The notes under the pieces: model-generated
What the model was told of the DNA's origin: nothing
The model's input: only the letters and a program-made list of their open reading frames with translations
Database searches by the model: none
In this document: positions 1 through 6,310 of the stretch, piece after piece
Position numbering within the stretch: position 1 is the first letter of the stretch
Layout: each line of letters begins with the position of its first letter
Made by a program: the position numbers and the translations under genes
Assembly (NCBI GenBank): GCA_947629215.1
Contig: CANRCU010000050.1
Location: 1-11,204 of the forward strand
Source: an uncultured Clostridia bacterium
Lineage (GTDB): Bacteria > Bacillota > Clostridia > Lachnospirales > CAG-274
Direction: 5' to 3'
Length of the DNA stretch: 11,204 nucleotides

Positions 1-424
1 GTGCCTCGGGGCAGTTATATGTACTGTTATATACCGATGCAGCAGGTGTACCCATAATTCTGAAAACAAAAAGGGTCACGGTATTTTCGCCGCTCATAAC
101 ATCGGGGGCATTTATCTCAACGGTATAATAGCCCGGCACATATATCGGCTCGCTATCGTCAAAAAACACAAGCTTACCGTCACATTTTAATTTTATGTCG
201 GTTTCGCTCGGCATATCAAGGTATACCGCATCATAGGTCTTGCCGTTGTTCGGCACGGTCGAAAGAAACTGTCTGCCGCCTGCAAAAGTTTCGGTATATC
301 TGCCGAGCGCAGAGTCGTATTTTTCGTCGGGTGCGCCCGTATTCGGCTGTATATCCGCAAAAGCCGGCACAGCAGACGAAAGACATATCATCATACTTAA
401 AATTAAAGCAGTTATTTTATTCAT
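1..424 (-). CDS. Exported repeat-domain protein, partial (C-terminus beyond left edge)
   Basis: The first 141 codons are present; the gene continues past base 1. The ATG at 424-422 follows a GGAGG at 435-431 with 6-base spacing, and the gene overlaps the stop of the CPBP protease by 8 bases, so the two are probably translationally coupled. Residues 1-23 look like a Sec signal peptide (basic MNK start, hydrophobic core, predicted type I cleavage AFA|D at 23/24); there is no lipobox cysteine. Residues 36-125 hold one beta-rich domain that aligns by eye with the repeats of the 771-residue protein two genes upstream: ETFAGGRQFLSTVPNNG here against KLADGSEFYSSVPNG there, then DAVYLDMP against DAVYFDVP, then GYYTVEI against GYYILKF, ending in a shared VFRI/TFRI strand. 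It is therefore a paralogue, acting outside the membrane. I do not recognise a named family, and I cannot tell whether it ends in a membrane anchor. Confidence 0.85.
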   Translation of the reverse strand, partial: MNKITALILSMMICLSSAVPAFADIQPNTGAPDEKYDSALGRYTETFAGGRQFLSTVPNNGKTYDAVYLDMPSETDIKLKCDGKLVFFDDSEPIYVPGYYTVEINAPDVMSGENTVTLFVFRIMGTPAASVYNSTYNCPEA

Positions 425-1232
425 TCTCCGCCTCCGAGTCTACTTTGGTTTTGTTCATATCAAAAAAAGTTTTCAGCCATGTTCTGTCAACAACATAATA
501 AATAATGCCTATGCCCAGCACAAGTATGACTATATCAAAAAGTTTTGTACCCAGCACAAGGCTGTAAAATTTTTTATAGCCCGACAGGAACACAAAAACA
601 CAAGATACAAAGTTAAACACACTGTGTACCGCCGCCGACGGCAGAACACTGTCATAATATAAATAAAGGCAGCCCATAAAAAAGCCGATGACCGCCGCAT
701 ATATACTCCAGACCACATCAAAATGCATCAGCCCGAATATAACGGCAGCCGCTGTAAGACCCTTTAATGCGCCGTATCTTTCGCTGAGTTTCCTTTGAAA
801 AATGCCCCTAAAAAATATTTCTTCAAGCAAAGGTGTCACAAAAGCCATAACAAAAAGCGTCATAAAGACATTGCCGCCAAGCAGCAGGTCGTAACTTGCG
901 GCATAATTTTTTGTCAGCCTTTCGGGCAACAGATTGATTATGCCGCTTATTGTGAAATTAAGCCCCACGCCCATAAACGCAAGTTCAAGCAGTGTTTTTT
1001 TATCCGCTTGCGGCAGGGACACACCAAGAGCCTCTTTAAAACCAAGCCCTCTTTTTTTTTCTTTTTTCCTTACAAAATTTATTGCAAAAGCAAGCGCAAT
1101 CGCCGTTGTTGCTGCAATGCTCAGACCATAGGGGGAAAACAGCACCGTAAAGATAAAATAATAAAATACGTATACTGTCACATAACCGAAAAGAGAAATA
1201 TATACATTGTCAAACAATAATTTTTTCAACAT
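417..1232 (-). CDS. CPBP family intramembrane metalloprotease (CAAX protease/Abi type)
   Basis: This 271-residue polytopic membrane protein carries the three CPBP motifs: EEIFFRG with Glu137, Glu138 and Arg142; FGLMHFD with His170; and HSVFNFV with His203 and Asn207. In the family the Glu/His residues form the intramembrane catalytic or metal-binding site, and all key residues are present, so the enzyme should be active. Hydrophobic segments are visible at about 11-32, 37-54, 82-100, 122-140, 160-176, 179-193 and 230-248. Basic loops (KKEKKRG) and a charged C-terminal tail (KTKVDSEAENE) flank them. The start follows GAGGT, which overlaps the TGA of the upstream gene; the intergenic gap is 8 bases. 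Family members act in CAAX processing, bacteriocin self-immunity and maturation of exported peptides. The substrate here is unknown. Its position between two paralogous exported proteins makes them the first candidates, but that is inference. Confidence 0.9.
   Translation of the reverse strand: MLKKLLFDNVYISLFGYVTVYVFYYFIFTVLFSPYGLSIAATTAIALAFAINFVRKKEKKRGLGFKEALGVSLPQADKKTLLELAFMGVGLNFTISGIINLLPERLTKNYAASYDLLLGGNVFMTLFVMAFVTPLLEEIFFRGIFQRKLSERYGALKGLTAAAVIFGLMHFDVVWSIYAAVIGFFMGCLYLYYDSVLPSAAVHSVFNFVSCVFVFLSGYKKFYSLVLGTKLFDIVILVLGIGIIYYVVDRTWLKTFFDMNKTKVDSEAENE
426..435 (-). promoter_or_regulatory. Ribosome binding site deciding the start at 424
   Basis: Read on the minus strand this is GGAGGCGGAG. 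The GGAGG part lies 6 bases before ATG 424, inside the 3' end of the CPBP protease gene. It supports the start and translational coupling. Confidence 0.65.
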
Positions 1233-1240
1233 AATATACC

Positions 1241-3556
1241 TCAGCTATCTTCCCAGTCGTCGGTTTCCCAATCGTCCTGTTCTTCTCTTTCCCAATCGTC
1301 GGTTTCTTCACCGTCGCCGTTATTTTCCCAACCGTCGTTTTTCTCTCCGCTGTTTTCGTTATAGATATTGCCCCAGACGCTCTCGCCGTTGTCGGCTTCG
1401 GTATTTTTTTTCTTCTTTTTGCCGAAAAGTTTCGGTTTGATTATCTGCCATATGCAAACACAGAACATTATCGCCAGAAATATATTTACGACCGTCTTGA
1501 GCCATTTGGGTATTTGCGGTTTGGTCGGGCTTTGCTCGCCGCCTATATTAAAGGTGTATTCGCTTTTGTTGCCCGCGCGGTCGCAGACGGTCAGTTCATA
1601 TTCGCCGCTGCCAGTTATTTCCGCTTTGCCGTCGGTAAGAGTAAGTGTTTCTTCGCCCAAAGTAAGCACAGCTTCGGGGTCGTCGCAAATAACGGTAACG
1701 CTTTCGCCCGTTGCCGACATATATTCGTCAAGCCCGTCAAAAACAACTTCGGGCGCTGTCCTGTCGGATACGAACGTTATCGAAACGGCAGGCAGACTCC
1801 TGTCGCCGTAGGATTCAAGCATAAAGCTGTATTCGCCGTCAAGTGGCATGCTGCGCATAAGCAGCGACACGCTGTTTTTATACATTTCAACGCCGTTTAA
1901 ATATTCGTCGGAGGACTTATCGTAAAACCCCATATCGTCATATTCCGACGCCGCTATTATATAGCCTTCGGGCGCAACAAAACTGTCAAAGCGATTTGTG
2001 CTGTAACCGACTATATCAAACGACACCTCATTACCGCCGACGGAAATATCATAATGCCCGTCACCGCTTATATTATCGGTAAAAGGTATCTCTTCGCCGT
2101 CTTTTTTCAAAACGACATCCACGTCCTCGGGAACTTCGGCTTTGACATCTTCGTTTGTTATCATACCGTCGGGAACGCTCAGATAAAAAGACGTTTCACC
2201 GCCGTCAAACACATACATCATTTTGTTGCTGTCATATCTGTTCTCGACATCGTATACTATATCTTCGTCATATGCGGCATATTCTGCCGTATTGTCGGTG
2301 TTTTCTTCGCCGTTATCCACACTTTGGGGCATATCCGTACCGTACTGTATCCTGAACGAATATCTTGCGCTCAGAACGTTTGTGCCGCTTTCCACGGTCA
2401 CCACAAGGTTATAGCTGCCCTCGTCGTTTATGTAAGTTTTATTTTCAAACGGTGTCGGGATACCGTCTTTCGTCATTTCAACGGTCATATCGGACGGTAT
2501 ATCTATATACACATTACCGCCCACGATACCGTCGTTCGGCGTGTTTGTATAAAAAGCGTTCCCCGAGCTGAAGGTCTCGGCATAGAGAACGGCGTTTTCA
2601 AAATAAGTTTCTATAAGTGTGTCGTTTATGACTTCTTCTTCATCTTCAAATATAAGCTCTTCTTGGGGTCCCTCGGGTGTATACTGCGGTGTTTCGGCTG
2701 TATCTGCACGAGAAGGTATATTTATGTCCGGCAGCGACGGGATATATGACGCCGCAGTGTCAAGAACGCCGCTAACATCCGGTATATAGCTTTCTTCCTC
2801 TGAAGAACCGACCGTAAAATCAAGCGTTGTTTCGTAATATGCCTCATATCCGCCCGAAACGGCATTGCTCGAACCGAAAACTTTGAGCCTGTAACTGCCC
2901 GGTTCGTCATAGACACGGTTATTGACAAGCGAAAGCGCCCTGCCGTCTTTTGTGAAAGAATAACCCATATTTCGCGGTATTATGAATTTTGCCGTTTCTG
3001 TATTTGCGCCGTACGCCGGGATATTTGTCATAAACGCCTTACAGTTCGGCAGGCGATAGGTGTACATACCGCTTTCGTCCGCGGTTATTTCGGCGGTGCA
3101 TTTAAAAGCGGGGTATTTATAACCGAGCGAGTATTTTGTACCCTGCGGTCTATCGCCTATCCTGAAGGTGAACACCCCCGCAACATTGCCGTTATTGACC
3201 GTTGCGGACGAAAATTTCAGTATATAGTACCCTTTTTCGGTATAAAGAGTTTTGTTGTTAAAGCCTATCTTTTTGCCGTCAAGCTCGGCATCAACATCTA
3301 TCAGCCCGGTCGGAACATCAAAATATACGGCATCGCTGACAACGACGCCGTTTGGTACAGAAGAATAAAATTCCGAACCGTCGGCAAGTTTTTCATTGTA
3401 TAAGCCCGAATATATATCAAAGCTCTCTTCAATGCTGACCGTCTGTACCGACGTTTCGGCTGCATCGGTATTTGTTGTTTCTTCGCCGTATACGCAATAA
3501 GACGACATTACACAAAAAATGCAGAATATTAAAATAAAGAGATTCTTTTTATGCAT
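1241..3556 (-). CDS. Exported multi-repeat, Ig-like single-pass membrane protein with acidic DDWE tail
   Basis: The protein has 771 residues starting at ATG 3556, chosen because GGAGGTC lies 5 bases upstream and a signal peptide follows directly (residues 1 to about 24, MHKKNLFILIFCIFCV); an in-frame start at 3631 would bury it. By eye, beta-rich repeats of about 80-90 residues lie at 46-135, 162-250, 316-405 and 435-515, with a weaker fifth at 522-597. The consensus is F-x-x-G-x-x-F-Y-x-x-V/T-P-N/D-x-G, then D/E-V-P/D-I-P, a K-D-G turn and a closing G-x-Y strand. Residues 251-315 are a Pro/Glu-rich linker. Residues 598-672 resemble a bacterial Ig-like domain (DRTAPEV start, CDRAGN end). A membrane span at about 685-706 is followed by KPKLFGKKKKK and an acidic, Trp-containing cytoplasmic tail (720-771) with three DDWE motifs. 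Topology: repeats outside, tail inside. Function unknown; a surface structural, sensing or adhesion role is inference. Confidence 0.85.
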   Translation of the reverse strand: MHKKNLFILIFCIFCVMSSYCVYGEETTNTDAAETSVQTVSIEESFDIYSGLYNEKLADGSEFYSSVPNGVVVSDAVYFDVPTGLIDVDAELDGKKIGFNNKTLYTEKGYYILKFSSATVNNGNVAGVFTFRIGDRPQGTKYSLGYKYPAFKCTAEITADESGMYTYRLPNCKAFMTNIPAYGANTETAKFIIPRNMGYSFTKDGRALSLVNNRVYDEPGSYRLKVFGSSNAVSGGYEAYYETTLDFTVGSSEEESYIPDVSGVLDTAASYIPSLPDINIPSRADTAETPQYTPEGPQEELIFEDEEEVINDTLIETYFENAVLYAETFSSGNAFYTNTPNDGIVGGNVYIDIPSDMTVEMTKDGIPTPFENKTYINDEGSYNLVVTVESGTNVLSARYSFRIQYGTDMPQSVDNGEENTDNTAEYAAYDEDIVYDVENRYDSNKMMYVFDGGETSFYLSVPDGMITNEDVKAEVPEDVDVVLKKDGEEIPFTDNISGDGHYDISVGGNEVSFDIVGYSTNRFDSFVAPEGYIIAASEYDDMGFYDKSSDEYLNGVEMYKNSVSLLMRSMPLDGEYSFMLESYGDRSLPAVSITFVSDRTAPEVVFDGLDEYMSATGESVTVICDDPEAVLTLGEETLTLTDGKAEITGSGEYELTVCDRAGNKSEYTFNIGGEQSPTKPQIPKWLKTVVNIFLAIMFCVCIWQIIKPKLFGKKKKKNTEADNGESVWGNIYNENSGEKNDGWENNGDGEETDDWEREEQDDWETDDWEDS

Positions 3557-3561
3557 AATAT

Positions 3562-3568
3562 GACCTCC
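3562..3568 (-). promoter_or_regulatory. Ribosome binding site deciding the start at 3556
   Basis: GGAGGTC on the minus strand, 5 bases before ATG 3556. It rules against the longer in-frame reading from 3631, which has no such site and places the hydrophobic signal core internally. Confidence 0.8.
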
Positions 3569-3584
3569 GACTGATCCTATTATT

Positions 3585-3595
3585 ATTTTAGCATA
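3585..3595 (-). promoter_or_regulatory. Possible second, extended -10 promoter for the repeat-protein operon
   Basis: The minus strand reads TATGCTAAAAT, an extended -10 (TGC then TAAAAT). There is no good -35 at 17 bases. If used, transcription would start about 25 bases before ATG 3556. It is weaker than the promoter at 3650-3678, and could be chance in AT-rich sequence. Confidence 0.3.
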
Positions 3596-3649
3596 TTTAT
3601 CTTTTTTGCGACAGGTCGTTCGCGCTGTCAAATTAACTGTTTATGACAT

Positions 3650-3678
3650 ATTATAACGGGGTTTTGCCCCAAAAACAA
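3650..3678 (-). promoter_or_regulatory. Sigma-A promoter of the repeat-protein/CPBP operon
   Basis: The -35 TTGTTT (3678-3673) and the perfect -10 TATAAT (3655-3650) are separated by exactly 17 bases. The predicted transcription start is near 3643, leaving a leader of about 87 bases with a small GACAG/CTGTC hairpin (3610-3629). The spacer contains the perfect inverted repeat GGGG-CAAAA-CCCC (3670-3658), which could be an operator. The -35 lies within the T-tract of the upstream operon's terminator. Confidence 0.65.
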
Positions 3679-3708
3679 AAAAACGCCCCGGATTAAAGAT
3701 CCGGGACG
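3671..3708 (-). terminator. Rho-independent terminator of the cell-wall polysaccharide operon
   Basis: On the minus strand a 10-bp stem, CGTCCCGGAT paired with ATCCGGGGCG (one G-T pair, loop CTTTA), is followed by TTTTTTTGTTTTT. Stem positions are 3708-3699 and 3693-3684. This is a strong intrinsic terminator, about 110 bases after the WecG/TagA stop. Confidence 0.88.
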
Positions 3709-3816
3709 GAAAGTAAGAACCCACCGCCCAAGAAGCGGGGCTTACTCAATATTTTCAAATTTATTGACGGGCGTTTATCCGCCCTTTTCCAAGTTTTGAA
3801 CCAAGATATTCTCCGC
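3709..3816 (-). other. Structured 3' UTR or small RNA candidate
   Basis: This stretch lies between the WecG/TagA stop and the terminator. It holds two further hairpins: GGGCG/CGCCC with loop GATAAA (3784-3769), and a longer bulged hairpin pairing AGTAAG with CTTACT, CCC with GGG and CGC with GCG (3746-3712). Both strands can fold this way. It could be a terminator-associated 3' UTR, a 3'-derived small RNA, or an RNA read from the plus strand: there GGGCG/CGCCC is followed by TTTT, and ACCCACC...GGGGCTTAC faintly resembles the 3' half of 6S RNA. No strong promoter was found inside it, so the strand is undecided. Confidence 0.3.
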
Positions 3817-4662
3817 TCATTCTTCGTCTTTATTCTCCTCATGTGCGGTTTTATCCTGATGTTTTTTTCTCTTTATCTTGACCGTATAATTTTTTATTTT
3901 AACGGTTTTTTTCGGTTTTTGGGGTTTGTCCGCCTTTTTACACTTATCGCCGACGACCGCCAGCATAAACAACGGCAGCTGCATCATACGCCCTATTCTT
4001 GACGGCTGTGTAAGCAGTCTGTAAAACCACTCCAACCCCAGCTTAATAAATATTTTGGGCGCACGCTTTACCGTCCCGCTGAATACGTCAAGACTGCCGC
4101 CGACACCGACAGCAACTTTTACATCAAGCTCCGGCAAATGCTTTGCTATCCACTTTTCCTGTTTGGGAAAGCCTATGCCCACAAGCAAAAGATCTGGTTT
4201 GAGCGTGTTTATCTCGTCTATTATCTCACGTTCGCGGTTCTCGTCAAAATAGCCGTCGGCAGTGCCGACCACATTAAGCCCCTTGAACTTTTTTTCCATC
4301 TCGGCTTTAGCCTGTTCAGCCACACCGGGAGCGCTGCCAAAGAAATAAACGGTCTTTTTGCTGCCCTTTATCTTATCAAAAAGCGCAAGTATGGTATCGC
4401 AGCCCGGAACACGTTCTTCTATAACGTTTTCGGTAAAGCGTGACGCATAGACAATGCCTATGCCGTCGGGCAGATTGACCGCAGAGTTATTCAGCACTTC
4501 CATAAACTCCGGATCTTTGCGCGCCGCCATTACCATTTCGGGGTTGGGCGTATAAACCGCCACCTTTGTATCTCCGTTAAGATAAACATTCAACAGCTCT
4601 ACCGTTTCTATCGGGGTCATATTATTGAACGGGACCCCAAGTATATTACAAATGCCACTCAT
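3817..4662 (-). CDS. tagA: WecG/TagA/CpsF family glycosyltransferase (GT26)
   Basis: The protein has 281 residues. GT26 enzymes add N-acetylmannosamine or a related sugar to a lipid-linked precursor at the inner face of the membrane; TagA commits precursor to wall teichoic acid. Family motifs are visible: YTPNPEMV (37-44, Thr38), LPDGIGI (64-70, Asp66, matching the catalytic Asp described for TagA), FGSAPG, GIGFPKQEKW, then GVGGSLDVFSG...KRAPK and EWFYRL..QPSRIGRM. The C-terminal 40 or so residues are unusually charged (KKADKPQKPKK, two VKIK units, then an acidic end), consistent with electrostatic membrane contact. The start follows GGCGGAG, 11 bases after the preceding gene. It is the last gene of the operon. 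Being beside CsaB, it more likely serves a secondary wall polymer than classical teichoic acid, so the symbol describes the family rather than a proven product. Confidence 0.9.
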   Translation of the reverse strand: MSGICNILGVPFNNMTPIETVELLNVYLNGDTKVAVYTPNPEMVMAARKDPEFMEVLNNSAVNLPDGIGIVYASRFTENVIEERVPGCDTILALFDKIKGSKKTVYFFGSAPGVAEQAKAEMEKKFKGLNVVGTADGYFDENREREIIDEINTLKPDLLLVGIGFPKQEKWIAKHLPELDVKVAVGVGGSLDVFSGTVKRAPKIFIKLGLEWFYRLLTQPSRIGRMMQLPLFMLAVVGDKCKKADKPQKPKKTVKIKNYTVKIKRKKHQDKTAHEENKDEE

Positions 4663-4673
4663 AATACTCCGCC

Positions 4674-5144
4674 TTACTTTTGTATTGTATACTCGCCTTT
4701 GATAAGAAACCAGGCAGCCTCGGTCACTTTAACGCCGCGGCCGTCACCGCGCGGCACTATCATGATATGGTCTTTCGCAGCCTCGTGTCCGTTGACAAGG
4801 TTCTGACCCGTGGTAGCATCCACAATGCCGTCAACGCCCGTTATATAGATATTGCCTTTGCCCGAACGCAGTATCAGCTCCGTACCCTCCCCGCCAAGGA
4901 CAACGTCGCCCACACTTGCATAAACAGGCTCATAGCTTGCGCCGCCCACAGCGGGAACGGTACCGTCAAGGCTGACCGAACCGCCGTTTACTATCTCCAA
5001 GACCTGATTTATTTTATCGTCAACATAACTTTTGGACACAAGCGGGTCTTCCTCCGTACCCGCAGCGCCAAAAGCGGTAACAGCCGCAAAAGCTATCGCC
5101 GTGGCTGCAAAAACTTCAAGACCGACCAAAAATTTTCTTTTCAT
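4674..5144 (-). CDS. Small exported protein of unknown function
   Basis: The protein has 156 residues from the ATG at 5144, preferred because AAAAGGAG (5159-5152) lies 7 bases upstream; an ATG at 5150 would be only 1 base from it. Residues 1-27 form a basic start plus hydrophobic Ala-rich segment (signal peptide or anchor, possible cleavage near AFGA|AG). A short amphipathic helix follows (SYVDDKINQVLEIV, 39-52), then a Gly/Ser/Val-rich linker and a compact beta-rich domain (71-156) with YEPVYASVGD, GGEGTELILRSG, HIMIVPRGDGRG and a terminal GEYTIQK. The GGEGTELILRSG...PRGDGRG layout looks like a conserved domain seen in Clostridia exported proteins, but I cannot name it. It sits 32 bases after CsaB and 11 before WecG/TagA, so a role at the wall, in polymer export or attachment, is plausible inference. 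Confidence 0.8.
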   Translation of the reverse strand: MKRKFLVGLEVFAATAIAFAAVTAFGAAGTEEDPLVSKSYVDDKINQVLEIVNGGSVSLDGTVPAVGGASYEPVYASVGDVVLGGEGTELILRSGKGNIYITGVDGIVDATTGQNLVNGHEAAKDHIMIVPRGDGRGVKVTEAAWFLIKGEYTIQK

Positions 5145-5151
5145 ATCCATA

Positions 5152-5159
5152 CTCCTTTT
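5152..5159 (-). promoter_or_regulatory. Ribosome binding site deciding the start at 5144
   Basis: AAAAGGAG on the minus strand, 7 bases before ATG 5144 and only 1 base before the in-frame ATG 5150. The spacing favours the shorter protein. Confidence 0.65.
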
Positions 5160-5176
5160 CTGCCAGTTTCAAGCTG

Positions 5177-6292
5177 TCATACTTTTTTTATCAATTCAAG
5201 CAAAAGCCTGTCGTTTTCCCTTGCTTTTTCACACATAAGACCTGCATTTTTCTTCAGTATGTCTTTATATGCCTGCATATTGTCAAAAACGTCTTTCGCT
5301 TTGGCGGTTATTTCCGCGCTGTTAAGGCGTTTTGTACGCACATCGCCCGCTTCGGGCATTTCAAGCTCTTTCAGATAATATTCCACCTTGGGGTCGTAGA
5401 TAACGCCAAGCATCGGCACATTTTTAACAGCCGCAAAAATAAGCGTATGCAAACGCATACTTATCATCAGATCGAAGCAGCCGACAAGACCCAGTATTTC
5501 CGAAGGGGTATAGCGTTTTTTCAGCATATACGCCTTTTGGCTCATACTTTCGACCAGCCTTTGCGAAATGCCGAGATCGCGCGGATATTCCATAGGCAAA
5601 AGCACTATCGTCTTGCCCTGTTTGGATAATTCGTCACAGGCAGCAGCAAGTTTTTTCACATAGTCCTCGCCGTATTTTGCCTTGCTCCACTCTCTCACCG
5701 ACACGCCGACCATTTGTTTGCCGACGGGAACGCCTTCGTCCGCAAGTATCTGTTTTGCGCGTTCCTCGCTGACCGAACAGAGCGTGAACGCAGGGTCTGC
5801 CGTGACCTCTATATCGGGGCGGTCAACGCCTATGCTGCGCAGGTCCGCCTCGGAGAGCTTTTCGCGCAAGGTTATGACATCAACGCTTTTAAGCACGGCT
5901 TTTACAAGCTTTCTGTTGCGTTTGCCGCTGACCGGACCTATGCCGTTTGCATAGACCATGACCTTTTTGCGGAACAGTTTCGCCGCCTTTATAATGGTAA
6001 GGTAATATATGAGCGAACGCGTACTCGTGCCGTCCTGCAAAAGCGTTCCGCCGCCGCTCAGAACAATATCGCTTTTGAATATCGCACCAAGCACGGCAAA
6101 GATGCTGAACCTCTGCACGGAATTGACCTTATATTCGGTTTTGGTAAATTCTGGTTTGTTGGAAAGCGCGGTTATTTCAAGTTCCGCCGGCAGAGCGCGT
6201 ATATTTGTGACCATTGCCTGCAAAATAGCCTCGTCGCCGCAGTTCCCGAAACCGTGATAACCCGCTATCAAAAGCTTTATCGTTTTAGCCAT
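5177..6292 (-). CDS. csaB: CsaB, polysaccharide pyruvyl transferase
   Basis: This 371-residue protein transfers pyruvate from phosphoenolpyruvate to a sugar of the secondary cell wall polysaccharide. In characterised bacteria (Bacillus anthracis, Paenibacillus, Thermus) that ketal is what SLH domains bind. The N-terminal GYHGFGNCGDEAIL (11-24) is the family signature. It is followed by SGGGTLLQD (79-87), ANGIGP (115-120), LREKLSEADLRSIGV (142-156), TADPAF (164-169), and the C-terminal donor-side block SMRLHTLIFA (278-287, Arg280 and His282) leading to GVIYDPKVEYYL. The length is normal for CsaB. The start follows GAGG, with an 18-base gap after the ligase-like gene. Gene order with glycosyltransferases, DUF4330 and a Wzy-like protein is typical of Clostridia wall-polymer loci. 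SLH proteins are not in this window, so the anchoring role rests on family knowledge. Confidence 0.93.
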   Translation of the reverse strand: MAKTIKLLIAGYHGFGNCGDEAILQAMVTNIRALPAELEITALSNKPEFTKTEYKVNSVQRFSIFAVLGAIFKSDIVLSGGGTLLQDGTSTRSLIYYLTIIKAAKLFRKKVMVYANGIGPVSGKRNRKLVKAVLKSVDVITLREKLSEADLRSIGVDRPDIEVTADPAFTLCSVSEERAKQILADEGVPVGKQMVGVSVREWSKAKYGEDYVKKLAAACDELSKQGKTIVLLPMEYPRDLGISQRLVESMSQKAYMLKKRYTPSEILGLVGCFDLMISMRLHTLIFAAVKNVPMLGVIYDPKVEYYLKELEMPEAGDVRTKRLNSAEITAKAKDVFDNMQAYKDILKKNAGLMCEKARENDRLLLELIKKV

Positions 6293-6310
6293 AGTTTCCT
6301 CTTGATATTA

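Noticed and set aside
1241..1345. Recurrent CCCAATCGTC-like DNA units as a DNA repeat or CRISPR-like array
   Set aside because: They simply encode the DDWE-type acidic tail in frame, spacing is irregular, and there are no spacers.
240..2749. Many open frames on the plus strand, including ones of 140, 147 and 231 codons
   Set aside because: They lie opposite well-supported minus-strand genes, lack ribosome sites, and encode compositionally odd proteins (Cys, His, Arg or Phe rich) with no domain motifs.
3485..3556. Lipoprotein signal in the repeat protein (Cys near residue 21)
   Set aside because: The residues before the Cys (SSY) do not fit a lipobox, so a type I signal peptide is more likely.
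3557..3631. 25-residue N-terminal extension of the repeat protein
   Set aside because: GGAGGTC sits just before the internal ATG at 3556, and a signal peptide begins there.
3600..3790. 6S RNA gene on the plus strand
   Set aside because: Only a short string resembles the 3' half of 6S RNA, the long closing stem and 5' half are not apparent, and a strong minus-strand terminator explains much of the pairing. Kept only as a low-confidence structured region.
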